Origin: Halieaceae bacterium
Lineage (GTDB): Bacteria; Pseudomonadota; Gammaproteobacteria; Pseudomonadales; Halieaceae
Assembly: GCA_026710905.1 (NCBI GenBank)
Contig: JAPOQD010000014.1
Location: 1-35,267 of the forward strand
DNA: 35,267 bases
Direction: 5' to 3'
Shown: positions 5,705 to 13,881 of the stretch, in pieces
Layout of the letters: each line of letters opens with the position of its first letter
How positions within the stretch are numbered: position 1 is the first letter of the stretch
The notes under the pieces: model-generated
Databases searched by the model: none
What the model was told of the DNA's origin: nothing
What the model saw: only the letters and a program-made list of their open reading frames with translations
Made by a program: the position numbers and the translations under genes

Positions 5705-7543
5705 ATGTGTGGAATCATCGGTTATGTCGGACCACAGGATGCTGGCAAGGTAGTGATTTCCGGCCTCAAGCGGCTGGAATACCGGGGCTACGATTCCGCC
5801 GGTATCGCCTTGCAAAATGTGCAGCAACCGGAACTGTTGGTGGTGAGGACAGCAGGCAAGGTCACTGAGCTGGAAATCGAACTGGACGCCAGGCAGCCGC
5901 TGTTCAGCACCGGCACCGCCATCGGCCACACACGCTGGGCCACCCACGGCGAACCGACCCGGGAAAACGCCCATCCCCACAGCAGCAGCAGCGGCAACAT
6001 CGTCGTCGCTCACAACGGCATCATCGACAATTACCTGGTGATCAAGCAACTTCTGCAAGGGCAGGGCATCGAATTTACCAGCGAAACCGATACGGAAGTG
6101 ATCGCTCACTTGATTGAACATTACTATGAAGGTGAATTGAGTGAAGCGGTAGGCAGGGCCCTGCAACAACTGGAAGGCACCTACGGGCTGATGGTGATGT
6201 CTGCCCTTCACCCGAACATGCTGGTAACGGCTCGCAATGGCAGCCCCATAGTGGTTGGTATCTGTGATGGTGAAACCGTGATCGCCTCGGATGTCAGCGC
6301 GGTAGTCAGCCATACCAAGCAGGTGATCTATCTGGATGACGGTGATTTGCTGACCACCACCAGCGACGGGGTCAGCATCACCTCGTTACGCAACCTGCCG
6401 GTAGCCAGAGACGCCATTGAAATCGACTGGGATATCGAAGCGATAGAGAAGGGCGGTTTCGAGCATTTCATGCGCAAGGAGATTCACGAGCAGCCCACCG
6501 CCTTGCAAAATACGCTGCGCGGCCGCCTGGATTTCTCCTCCAGCTCGACCAAGTTGAGCGGAATGCAGATGGGGCCCACCAAGCTGGCGGATATTGACCG
6601 CATCATGGTGGCCGCCTGCGGCACCTCGCTGTACGCGGGGATGGTAGGCAAACACCTGTTTGAAGATTTTACCGGCATACCCACCGATATTCTGCATGCG
6701 GCGGAATTTCGTGACCACAATCCGATCGTCCAGCGTGGCACCTGCATGCTGGCCATCAGCCAGTCGGGAGAAACCGCCGATACACTGGGTGCGGTGAGAG
6801 AATGCCTGCGCAAGGGCGCCCAAGTGCTCGGTATTTGCAATGTGGTCGGTTCCACTATCGCCAGGGAAGCGGGCAAGGGGGTTTATCTTCATGCCGGCCC
6901 GGAAATCGGCGTGGCCTCCACCAAGGCGTTTACCAGCCAGGTGGCGGTTCTGGCGATGATGGCGATACTACTCGGACGCAGCCGGCGCTTATCCGCGGAC
7001 AGCGGGCAACGCATGATTGATGAACTGTCGCGGCTGCCCGAACTGGCCCAGGCGGTGCTTGACCAGGAAGACGAAATTGCTGGCATTGCCGCCAAATATG
7101 CGCGGGCGGAACACGCCTTTTTTCTGGGCCGCGGATATATGTATCCGGCGGCCCTGGAAGGCGCTCTGAAGCTGAAGGAACTCTCGTACATACACGCGGA
7201 AGGCTACCACGCCGCTGAATTGAAACACGGACCCATCGCCTTGTTGACCGAGCAAGTTCCGGTCATTGTCATCGCCCCGGACAGTTCCGGCAAAAGCAGG
7301 ACCCTGGCCAACATACAGGAATGCAAGGCGCGGAAGGCGCCGGTTATCGCCATCGTCACCGAGGGCGAACGCGATATCAATGGCCTGGTCGATGATGTGA
7401 TTTCCATTCCCCACTGTGAGGAGTTCATCGCGGCAATACCGGCGGTGATCGCGGAACAGCTTTTCGCCTACCATATTGCCAGGGAAAGAGGCTGTGAAAT
7501 CGACCAGCCCCGCAATCTTGCCAAGGCGGTGACGGTGGAATAG
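5705..7543 (+). CDS. glmS: Glutamine-fructose-6-phosphate aminotransferase (isomerizing)
   Basis: 612 residues, the normal GlmS length. It makes glucosamine-6-phosphate from fructose-6-phosphate and glutamine, the first committed step to UDP-GlcNAc for peptidoglycan and LPS. The protein begins MCGIIGYVG, so Cys2 becomes the N-terminal nucleophile of the class II glutaminase domain (about 1-220). HTRWATHG and the NGIIDNY segment also belong to that domain. Two SIS sugar-isomerase domains follow (about 285-610), with ACGTSLYAG, SQSGETADT and the C-terminal NLAKAVTVE that caps the active site. The start is fixed by the Cys2 requirement. The 255-bp upstream gap shows no ribozyme-like or sRNA-dependent leader that I can recognise, and glmU is not adjacent. 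The stop lies 13 bp from the end of the convergent transporter gene. Confidence 0.97.
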   Translation: MCGIIGYVGPQDAGKVVISGLKRLEYRGYDSAGIALQNVQQPELLVVRTAGKVTELEIELDARQPLFSTGTAIGHTRWATHGEPTRENAHPHSSSSGNIVVAHNGIIDNYLVIKQLLQGQGIEFTSETDTEVIAHLIEHYYEGELSEAVGRALQQLEGTYGLMVMSALHPNMLVTARNGSPIVVGICDGETVIASDVSAVVSHTKQVIYLDDGDLLTTTSDGVSITSLRNLPVARDAIEIDWDIEAIEKGGFEHFMRKEIHEQPTALQNTLRGRLDFSSSSTKLSGMQMGPTKLADIDRIMVAACGTSLYAGMVGKHLFEDFTGIPTDILHAAEFRDHNPIVQRGTCMLAISQSGETADTLGAVRECLRKGAQVLGICNVVGSTIAREAGKGVYLHAGPEIGVASTKAFTSQVAVLAMMAILLGRSRRLSADSGQRMIDELSRLPELAQAVLDQEDEIAGIAAKYARAEHAFFLGRGYMYPAALEGALKLKELSYIHAEGYHAAELKHGPIALLTEQVPVIVIAPDSSGKSRTLANIQECKARKAPVIAIVTEGERDINGLVDDVISIPHCEEFIAAIPAVIAEQLFAYHIARERGCEIDQPRNLAKAVTVE

Positions 7544-7556
7544 TGCAGCGAATTTT

Positions 7557-8894
7557 TTATGCAATTGCTTCGGCGGTCTCTGCCGCCGCATCGTGCTCTG
7601 TGCGGTAGGTATCCCTGCTTGAAAAGTGCCGGCCCAGGTAGATGCCGAGCACCGCCCAGCTTGCCGCAATCACCGAGCCTACCAAAGCTATGCCGGTAAC
7701 GCCGAGACCGATGATTGCGGTGAGACCGGTAAATGACCAACCCCAGAAAACGTCACCGCCACGATACACGACCACATCGATTACCTGTTTGGCCTTGAAG
7801 CGGCTTTCCCGGTCCACCACCGTAAACAACATTTCCCGGGCCGGGCGAGTGACTGCATAGTTTCCTGCTCGGCGAAAGATTTGCAGCGCTACGATAACCC
7901 ACACCATGGGAACCAGGGCCACGGTAAGCAGGCCTCCCACGATAAAAACAGGGATCAGGGCCAGGGTAAAAGCCAGGCCCATTTTGCTGGCGACCCGTGA
8001 GGTGATAAACAGACCGGTGACAATGGTCAGGGAATTGGTGACCAAATCAATCAGTGCCCAGATTCGGGTACGCTCATCCCCGGAAAAATCCACCAGCATG
8101 TTCTTTAACTCGAAATAAACGAACGAACCAATACCGGTATACAGAAAAATAAAGGCGCCGATACCCAGCAGGTACGGCGACTGCACAAACACCTTGTAAC
8201 CCGCTAGCGGATTACCGCCCAGGCTTTTATTCATCATTGCCGCGTCCGCGCCGGTCTGGTTGCCAAGCTCCTTCCGTTTCAGGCTTTGCAAGTACAGGAT
8301 CAGGGGAATCGTGGCGCATAGAATCACACTGGCGATAAGTAGCAGCGTGTTACTTCCCAGTATTCCGGCAAAAAGCGCCGGGATGGCAGGACCAAAAATG
8401 GCGCCGACACTGGCGCCGGTGGTAATGAAACCAAACAGCCGTTTCGATTGTTCCTTGCTGTAGAGGTCGGACATGAAGCTCCAGAATACGGAAATCTGGA
8501 ACAGGCTGAACACACTTACCCACACATAGAAAATTTTGTTGATCAACTCCAGGTTTTCGACTTTGCCGCTCAGTAAATACAGGGCGATAAATGTCGCCGC
8601 AAAGAATGCGTAGACCAGGGGCACAAGAAATCTGAGTTTCACCCTGGATACAGCCAGGCCATAAACAGCCGTGGCGATAACGCCGAACACAAAGGTAAAG
8701 GTCCACAGGGTGCTCAAGGCGGCATCCGTCCAGTTACTGGACATGGCATCGCGCACTGGCCGCAGAATGTAGTAGGCGGCCATTAACATGAAGACCAGGC
8801 CAAAGGACAGGAAGGCCGCTTTCAACTCATTCGCTTCGATGGTCGATAGCGATTTCATGATTCTTGCGAAGGCCCTGGCGCCTTGATTGCTCAC
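7557..8894 (-). CDS. NTP/NDP exchange-type (ATP:ADP antiporter-like) MFS transporter
   Basis: 445 residues with about twelve hydrophobic segments. YYILRPVRDAM near the N-terminus and the later RRAGNYAVTRPAREMLFTVV, followed by YRGGDVFWGW, match the nucleotide-exchange (Tlc/Npt) branch of the MFS superfamily. The founding members import ATP into plastids and obligate intracellular bacteria, but many free-living bacteria have such genes with unknown substrates. The start is GTG 8894, with GGAG 7 nt upstream; the next Met would be 12 codons in. It is divergent from the LDI-like gene (127 bp apart) and convergent with glmS. The substrate cannot be called. Confidence 0.82.
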   Translation of the reverse strand: MSNQGARAFARIMKSLSTIEANELKAAFLSFGLVFMLMAAYYILRPVRDAMSSNWTDAALSTLWTFTFVFGVIATAVYGLAVSRVKLRFLVPLVYAFFAATFIALYLLSGKVENLELINKIFYVWVSVFSLFQISVFWSFMSDLYSKEQSKRLFGFITTGASVGAIFGPAIPALFAGILGSNTLLLIASVILCATIPLILYLQSLKRKELGNQTGADAAMMNKSLGGNPLAGYKVFVQSPYLLGIGAFIFLYTGIGSFVYFELKNMLVDFSGDERTRIWALIDLVTNSLTIVTGLFITSRVASKMGLAFTLALIPVFIVGGLLTVALVPMVWVIVALQIFRRAGNYAVTRPAREMLFTVVDRESRFKAKQVIDVVVYRGGDVFWGWSFTGLTAIIGLGVTGIALVGSVIAASWAVLGIYLGRHFSSRDTYRTEHDAAAETAEAIA

Positions 8895-9021
8895 AATGGT
8901 TCTCCAGCTTTTCGAAACAGTAAGCCCGGGAAGTCTAACCCATTCGAATTCATAAGAGCGTTAATTGGTAATGTATAGTAGATTTACATTCGGCTACTTA
9001 CCCGGTGGGAGGTCAATAATC

Positions 9022-10932
9022 GTGTACACGGAGAGCATTGCGATTGAGGAATTCGGAACGGCGCCTGTCAGCCGCCTGATCAAGCGCCGCAACCTGTACA
9101 TTTACACGATCATTCTGATTATTGGGCTGTCTCCGCAGGCGCTTCAATGGGGCGCCGGCTGGAAGGTTGCCGGTCTTGGCCTGATTTTTCCCGGCGCGGG
9201 CTTTCTCGCTGCCCAGGGCTGGGGCTTGCTGTTGTTTCCCTTGACCGTACTACTCATGCTGCTGGCCTGCGCACTCTGGCAATTGATGGCGAATGCCGCC
9301 GCACCCCTGTTTATCTGGATTGGCGGTTTGTTGCTGGCCGTGGCCGTGGCGCCGCAACAGGTGGGCGGCGGGCCGGCTTATGCAGCAGGCGTTTGCGTAC
9401 TGGCATTTGCGCTTTTGGTCCGCTACGCAAGCCACAAGACTTTGCTGGAAGAGCGCCGGCGGCAAATCGCGCGCACTGCGTATCTGCCCCGTGCACTGGC
9501 GCAACTTGATGCCCGCGCCTCCAAGGTTCCGCCGCCTGGCGCAAGAGAACTCTCCCCGGCGGACCTGGCCGCGCTGAGGTATTCACTGGACAGGGGCTTG
9601 CAACCGGTGGAGTCCTTTCACGGTTTTGATGTGATCGAGCAGTATCAGACCTCGGCAATTCGTTACCAGATTAACTATTTGTTGTGGGGACTCCAGCTTG
9701 CCCAGTGTCACTACACACCGAATTTTCATGGTTACCTGAGCTTGGCGCAGCGTAATCTCATCGACAAGCTGACCGTCCCGAAAGTCTGGAAATGGTGGAG
9801 ATGGGAAAATCTGCTGGGGAATTTTAGTTTCAATACCGACCCGGTCGCCAAGGACAATATCATGTTTGCTGGTTTTTCCAGCGCTAATATCGCCATGTAC
9901 ACGGCAAATACCGGGGATGACCGCTACTTGCAGCCCGGGTCGTTGACGTTCAGGGAGAATGATCGCAAGAGCTACCGGCACAGCCTTGCAACCATTCTCG
10001 AAGCAGGGCGCCTAAATCAGGACACCGCCGTGTACGGCCCACTCTATCCCTGTGAACCAAGGCTGACTTACAGCACCTGTAACGTTTGGGGTCACCTCGC
10101 CCATTTGACCGGCGACAGGCTTTTCGACAGCAACTGCCGGGAGCGCCTGGTGGAACGTATGAAACCTCTGCACATTACGGAAATGATGGGCCTTGACGGC
10201 AGTCCTCATTCCGGCCGGGTCAATACCCTGGGAATCAGAATGCCGGTTTACAGTTGCCATTTTGTATCTGCGCAGTGGGGCTGGATGGCGGTGCCTTTTT
10301 TTGCAGACTTGGCCAAACGTACCTGGGCGGTGCTGCGTGAGGAAGCGCTGCGCTTTGATGACAACGGGGAAGCCAGCATTGAAACCAAAGCCTACGATCG
10401 TGTGGATATCGGTAATTACCGGAAGAGTGAGGCCGGTGTTTACGGCCATTTTCTCATCTTTGCGCGGGAACTGGGTGACGTCGAAGCGGCAGAGGCCCTG
10501 CAGCGCAGCATGGACTCCAGGCTGGGCAAGGAGGAACACGGCGGTGTGACCTCTTACCGGGATGCGTCCAACATGAATAATGCCGTGTCGGTGGTCGGGC
10601 GGCTTGCCCGCAGGGACGACATTCGCAAAATGGTATTGGAGGGGCCGCCGCCGGGAGCAATGAATGGTCCGCTTCTTGACGGCGCCGCTTACCCCGATGT
10701 GCTGGTGTCGAAGGCATACAGCGAGGGTGACGATCTGCACCTGGTGTTGTACCCCGGAACGGAGAACACCCGGCAAACCCTGCAGCTTTCCCGCCTGAAG
10801 CCTGGCGCTGTCTATTCAGTCAATTGTGCGGGTAGCGGCTTTACCATCGAGGCCGATCAACAAGGCAAGGCTGAGTGTGAGGTTTCCCTGTCGAGGCGCA
10901 CCGAAATAATGATCGAACCGGTGGGCCTCTGA
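9022..10932 (+). CDS. Membrane protein with a linalool dehydratase/isomerase-like domain
   Basis: 636 residues from GTG 9022, chosen for GGGAGGT 8 nt upstream; the frame opens 19 codons earlier without a ribosome binding site. Residues about 25-135 hold five hydrophobic segments, followed by a basic stretch (LLEERRRQIARTAY) and then a large soluble domain (about 190-560). That domain resembles linalool dehydratase/isomerase (LDI) of Castellaniella: NTDPVAKDNIMF parallels a GTDP..KENIMY segment, and CEPRLTYSTCN has the same nine-residue spacing as the LDI active-site Cys pair, here Cys344 and Cys353. Differences from my recollection of LDI: the His after NIM-x-x-G is Phe, and the Cys of the LDI structural disulfide before 'KRVW' is Val. 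It is therefore a relative with a probably different reaction. The hydrophobic head makes it membrane-anchored, whereas LDI itself is periplasmic. Confidence 0.8.
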   Translation: MYTESIAIEEFGTAPVSRLIKRRNLYIYTIILIIGLSPQALQWGAGWKVAGLGLIFPGAGFLAAQGWGLLLFPLTVLLMLLACALWQLMANAAAPLFIWIGGLLLAVAVAPQQVGGGPAYAAGVCVLAFALLVRYASHKTLLEERRRQIARTAYLPRALAQLDARASKVPPPGARELSPADLAALRYSLDRGLQPVESFHGFDVIEQYQTSAIRYQINYLLWGLQLAQCHYTPNFHGYLSLAQRNLIDKLTVPKVWKWWRWENLLGNFSFNTDPVAKDNIMFAGFSSANIAMYTANTGDDRYLQPGSLTFRENDRKSYRHSLATILEAGRLNQDTAVYGPLYPCEPRLTYSTCNVWGHLAHLTGDRLFDSNCRERLVERMKPLHITEMMGLDGSPHSGRVNTLGIRMPVYSCHFVSAQWGWMAVPFFADLAKRTWAVLREEALRFDDNGEASIETKAYDRVDIGNYRKSEAGVYGHFLIFARELGDVEAAEALQRSMDSRLGKEEHGGVTSYRDASNMNNAVSVVGRLARRDDIRKMVLEGPPPGAMNGPLLDGAAYPDVLVSKAYSEGDDLHLVLYPGTENTRQTLQLSRLKPGAVYSVNCAGSGFTIEADQQGKAECEVSLSRRTEIMIEPVGL

Positions 10933-10940
10933 ACTCTGAA

Positions 10941-10971
10941 CTAGCCCGCATATTGCACCACATTGCGGCTA
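10941..10971. repeat. 30-bp form of the TAGCCCGCATATTGC repeat
   Basis: CTAGCCCGCATATTGCACCA (10941-10960) is identical to the inverted complement of the right end of the 267-bp element at 12640-12659. It continues with CATTGCGGCTA, so 10942-10971 folds as TAGCC(C)GCA against TGCGGCTA. It begins 8 nt after the stop of the LDI-like gene and may serve as its 3' hairpin. Confidence 0.7.
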
Positions 10972-11343
10972 AGATTCCTCAATAGAGAAAGAATTGGCGT
11001 CAGGGCGCCATGAAGAAGCTTTTGACGGTTGCAGATAGCTGCTGTTGTTCGATACCCACGGCAGCTTCGACCAGAAATACAGAATCCGGCTGATGATATA
11101 CGCGGCGAACACGCAGCAGGGCATCAATCCGTCCCGGCGCCAGGCGCGTTGCTATCGCGAGTAAGCATCGGCGCCGCAGGATGGACGGTAAAGGTGGCTG
11201 AGTTCATTTTGAATCGTAAAGGTGGCTGAGTTCATTTTGAATCGCATGGCCCCCCGGCATCTGACTTTGCTGATAGGGAAATCCTGGCCAAGTCTATCAA
11301 AAGCGCGGGCGTCCCCATAGACCATTGTGGCCGGCCCCGGGGG
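10972..11343. other. Non-coding gap with remnants of mobile DNA
   Basis: About 370 bp between the stop of the LDI-like gene's hairpin and the end of the minus-strand methyltransferase gene. No gene is supported. A short open stretch in the frame reading LLFDTHGSFDQKYR near 11045-11165 ends in TAA without a usable start, and may be the tail of a decayed gene. The clear structure is the 28-bp tandem pair at 11188-11243. The GC-rich end (11320-11343) may hold the 3' signal of the methyltransferase gene. Confidence 0.5.
11188..11243. repeat. Two perfect tandem 28-bp units, possible IS21-type end remnant
   Basis: The unit beginning GTAAAGGTGGCTGAGTTCAT occurs at 11188-11215 and again, unchanged, at 11216-11243. 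Repeated GGTGGCTSAGTT blocks are characteristic of terminal regions in IS21-family elements as I recall them, so this may be a leftover IS end. No transposase gene is adjacent. Confidence 0.6.
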
Positions 11344-11955
11344 CTACTCTGTTTTTCGGGCGGAAACTGTTTTTATGACGTCGAGATAGATATTTTCCAC
11401 ACCCTCAATACCAAATCCCGCCTTCTTTACCAGGGCAACTGTGCGGCGGTTCATGCTTACCCCAAAGGGCTTGTACAGCAGGCTCATTACGGAAAGCATC
11501 AGCACAAAGGGAAATATCCAGGTCAGGGACTGTTCGAACAAGTGCAGTTCGCCGCCCGGCTTCAACACCCGATGAATGGCGTCCAGGGCCTGCTCAGGCC
11601 GTTGCAGATAGTTCATGGTATGTGAAACAAACACCTGGTCGAAACTGGCGGACTCGAACGGCAAGTCGGCCAAGTCCGCTTCGACCAGTTCAATCGCACC
11701 CTGATAGATTTCGGCGCGAGCCCGGGCACGCACCAGCATTTCACTGCTGAGGTCAATCGCGACGATGGATTTCGCGGGGGCAAAGTACTGAAACTCAAGG
11801 CCTGTACCCGCGGAAACGAACAAAATTCTGCCTGAACTCATTCGGGAGAAAAATTTTCGGCGCGCGGGTTCCCAACGCAACAGCGGGCCCGGACCCGTCG
11901 CCAGTTCGTAAAATGGTGCGATTTTGTCCCACCGGGCTTTTGCTTTATTTGCCAT
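11344..11955 (-). CDS. Class I SAM-dependent methyltransferase (UbiE/phospholipid methyltransferase-like)
   Basis: About 203 residues from ATG 11955; ATG 11964 or 12000 would lengthen it, but these lie deeper in the upstream gene. Motif I appears as ILFVSAGTGLEF, followed by the acidic end of strand 2 (VAIDLSSEML) and motif II-like FDQVFVSHTMNYL, then the post-motif VLKPGGELHLFEQS. This layout is that of small-molecule or lipid methyltransferases of the UbiE/PmtA kind. A hydrophobic stretch after the core (WIFPFVLMLSVMSLLY) suggests contact with a membrane or a lipid substrate. The start overlaps the stop of the upstream membrane protein gene by 11 bp, so the two form a coupled operon and probably act together. 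The substrate is unknown. Confidence 0.82.
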   Translation of the reverse strand: MANKAKARWDKIAPFYELATGPGPLLRWEPARRKFFSRMSSGRILFVSAGTGLEFQYFAPAKSIVAIDLSSEMLVRARARAEIYQGAIELVEADLADLPFESASFDQVFVSHTMNYLQRPEQALDAIHRVLKPGGELHLFEQSLTWIFPFVLMLSVMSLLYKPFGVSMNRRTVALVKKAGFGIEGVENIYLDVIKTVSARKTE

Positions 11956-12382
11956 TCGATGCATCGTTCCCGGCGGCGGTGGACACTTTTCGTGCACCAC
12001 TGAGGATGGAATTCAAAAGCCATATGGCTACTATCACCGCCAGGCCCAGCAGCGCGGAGACCAGCAGGTGATCGGGCAGGGTATTGTTCATGGTCTGGCC
12101 CTGCATCGACGCCATTGCCCGTGACATGGACACCGCCATACCGGCAAGCATACCGGTGGTCATAGTCGACAACATGATTTCGGTATCGCCGAACAGCCAC
12201 ATCAGGCCGCCGATACTGAAGATTTCAGCTACCACCATCCCCAGCGCCATGCCGGCCAACATGGCGCTCAGCATTGACCAGTCCGGCCCGAACAGGCAAT
12301 GACACAACGCTCCCGTAACCAGGCCAACCAGAAGATTGGAGAACAGGTCACCGATGACGAAACGCCAGCGTAGTTCTGTCAT
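11945..12382 (-). CDS. Met-striped integral membrane protein, unknown function
   Basis: 145 residues with about four membrane segments (about 8-30, 36-62, 68-92, 107-126). Start ATG 12382 (MTELRWRF); the frame reaches ATG 12403, but that codon lies in the mobile repeat and I reject it. The remarkable feature is methionine every fourth residue: Met37, 41, 45, 49, and again Met70, 74, 78, 82, 86, 90, which puts a continuous Met face on two helices. Cys27-His28-Cys29 and His-containing loops add possible soft-metal ligands. A metal-related role is conceivable but not shown; packing of GxxxM-type helices is the plain alternative. It is translationally coupled to the downstream methyltransferase gene. 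The 267-bp repeat element ends 10 bp upstream of the start, so its promoter may lie in or beyond the element. Confidence 0.7.
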   Translation of the reverse strand: MTELRWRFVIGDLFSNLLVGLVTGALCHCLFGPDWSMLSAMLAGMALGMVVAEIFSIGGLMWLFGDTEIMLSTMTTGMLAGMAVSMSRAMASMQGQTMNNTLPDHLLVSALLGLAVIVAIWLLNSILSGARKVSTAAGNDASNGK

Positions 12383-12392
12383 GACGCCACTA

Positions 12393-12659
12393 CTAGCCCG
12401 CATATTGCGCCAGTGGGTGCGATGATCGCGCAGGATTTTACGTCGAGACGCGTCCCATGTGCCCGAAGGGTGCTCGCGACCGAAAGCATAGTGGTGACTA
12501 TGGTTGAGGGAGCATGGTCGCGTCTCGGCGTAAAAGACCAGCGAGCGCGCATCCAGCGCACTTCGTAACGGTGACGAAGCTGAGAGAACAGGAATAACTC
12601 ATTGATAGACATGAACTTTCGCAGCAACCTCAAGCGATCTGGTGCAATATGCGGGCTAG
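12393..12659. mobile_element. Complete 267-bp non-autonomous element with 20-bp terminal inverted repeats
   Basis: The ends CTAGCCCGCATATTGCGCCA (12393-12412) and TGGTGCAATATGCGGGCTAG (12640-12659) are inverted copies with one mismatch. Inside is a second 17-bp inverted repeat with one mismatch (12436-12452 against 12519-12535) enclosing CATAGT-GGTG-ACTATG (12487-12502) and CGCGACC/GGTCGCG (12475-12481/12516-12522). It carries no credible gene. CTAG at both ends could be a 4-bp target duplication or part of the repeat. It lies between the Met-striped protein gene and the ABM-domain gene and is the fullest copy of a family seen at five sites in this window. Confidence 0.8.
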
Positions 12660-12725
12660 ATCAGTTCCTGCAAACCGCGGCGCACAAGCCGGTGGGGCAG
12701 GGTGGTGTTCCCCGGCCAGCCAGGC

Positions 12726-13490
12726 TCAGCCGAACCCGCCGGACGAATACGCCTTGATTCCGTCATGGAAGGTCCATATCCGCGGTTGGTACTTGGCAAC
12801 GGCGGTAAATACGCGTTGTGGCAGCGCACCGAGGAATTCAGTATCGGTTGTCGCAATCTCGAGAAGACGGGCATGCGGCGTACTGGCGTTCTCCATGTGC
12901 CCAAACAAGGCATCGGCATCCCGATATGAGTCCATCGCCAGGCACTGGAGATTTGCGTCATCGTAAAACCAATCATAGCGGATCGTACCGGGGTCCTTGT
13001 CTTTAACTACGTCCAGCACCGCGGCCGCGCACGACTTGAACTCGTCAAGCCGGCCCGGTTCGATTTGGAATTTGCTGTAAATCTCAATGTGTCCGGTATC
13101 AGAGTCGCGTGCTTCGGCCGTAAAGTTGGCGGCGGCGGAATGTTTACCGAGCCCGTAGGCGAAGTCGTAACGCAGCTGCCTGAAGGGCGCGGGCCTGTCA
13201 TCGGGCTTCGCCATTGGAGCACCGAGCAACTCGACAGAAACGTCGGCGAGCGCCAGCGCACGCAGGAACTGCTCTCCGGAATTGCGTTGATGGGCATGCA
13301 TTGCCGCCTCATCGGCATAAATGTCGAAGCTGAAATATTCCGCGCCGTCCCCGTTGGTAAACCAGTCATAACGAAGCGTGCCCGGTTCATTTTCCCGAAC
13401 ACCGGCGATCAGCGGGCTGATGGTGTCGCGAAACTCGTCCTCGCAGTCATGATGGACCTTGAATCGTGCGTGGGCTTCGATAGCGCTCAT
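12726..13490 (-). CDS. Protein with two ABM (antibiotic biosynthesis monooxygenase-like) domains
   Basis: 254 residues from ATG 13490, fixed by AGGAG 6 nt upstream; the frame runs on further 5' without support. The protein is an internal duplication of the dimeric alpha-beta barrel ABM domain. ENEPGTLRYDWFTNGDG with FDIYADEAAMHAH in the first half is echoed by DKDPGTIRYDWFYDDAN with MDSYRDADALFGHM in the second. ABM proteins include cofactor-free quinone-forming monooxygenases, heme-degrading enzymes and many of unknown role; a fused pair would form the usual two-domain barrel within one chain. No signal peptide and no neighbour hints at the substrate. Its upstream region is the 391-bp gap before the divergent thiolase gene. 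Confidence 0.82.
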   Translation of the reverse strand: MSAIEAHARFKVHHDCEDEFRDTISPLIAGVRENEPGTLRYDWFTNGDGAEYFSFDIYADEAAMHAHQRNSGEQFLRALALADVSVELLGAPMAKPDDRPAPFRQLRYDFAYGLGKHSAAANFTAEARDSDTGHIEIYSKFQIEPGRLDEFKSCAAAVLDVVKDKDPGTIRYDWFYDDANLQCLAMDSYRDADALFGHMENASTPHARLLEIATTDTEFLGALPQRVFTAVAKYQPRIWTFHDGIKAYSSGGFG

Positions 13491-13881
13491 TGCCAACTCC
13501 TGGCTGTTACGGTGCTGCAGAACCTTGCGTAGATTAGCACAGAGATGGATAAATTCACTCGCTATGAGCCGGGTTGCAATGTTGCACGAGTGTTCAGGCC
13601 AGTGGCGCCGATGTAGGAGGGATGGGATCTCTTGGTCAGGGCGCAATAGTGGGCTTGTAACATCCCGCTGTCCTGGCGCAAACTCTGACAGAAAGCTCTA
13701 TTTGCAAAGGTTTTAAGTTACTTTCGACCTTTACGGCGAAATATTAGTAAATGTCCGGGATTGAAATTTGAGTTGGCCGAACAAATTGAAGTGTCAAATT
13801 GGCGTTTACGGGAATCGGCAGTATTCCGTGGCGCCATCACTGTCCAATTTTTGATTGTGCGCGTAAAGAAAGGAGCCCGCC
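13491..13881. other. 391-bp divergent intergenic region between the ABM and thiolase genes
   Basis: It must carry promoters for both genes. From about 13700 to 13860 the sequence becomes AT-richer (runs such as gaaatattagtaaatg and ttgaaatttgag), the likely promoter zone for the thiolase gene, but no -35/-10 pair with good spacing stood out. AAAGGAG at 13868-13874 is a strong ribosome binding site for the thiolase. No gene is supported. Confidence 0.5.

Noticed and set aside
5570-6313. Minus-strand open frame of 247 codons over the glmS start
   Set aside because: Shadow of glmS; no recognisable protein.
11188-11243. CRISPR array
   Set aside because: The two 28-bp units are directly adjacent, without spacers, and no cas gene is present; the same holds for the 18-bp units at the right edge.
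12383-12403. Upstream ATG (12403) as start of the Met-striped membrane protein
   Set aside because: It lies in the terminal inverted repeat of the mobile element, and the internal ATG 12382 gives a natural N-terminus.
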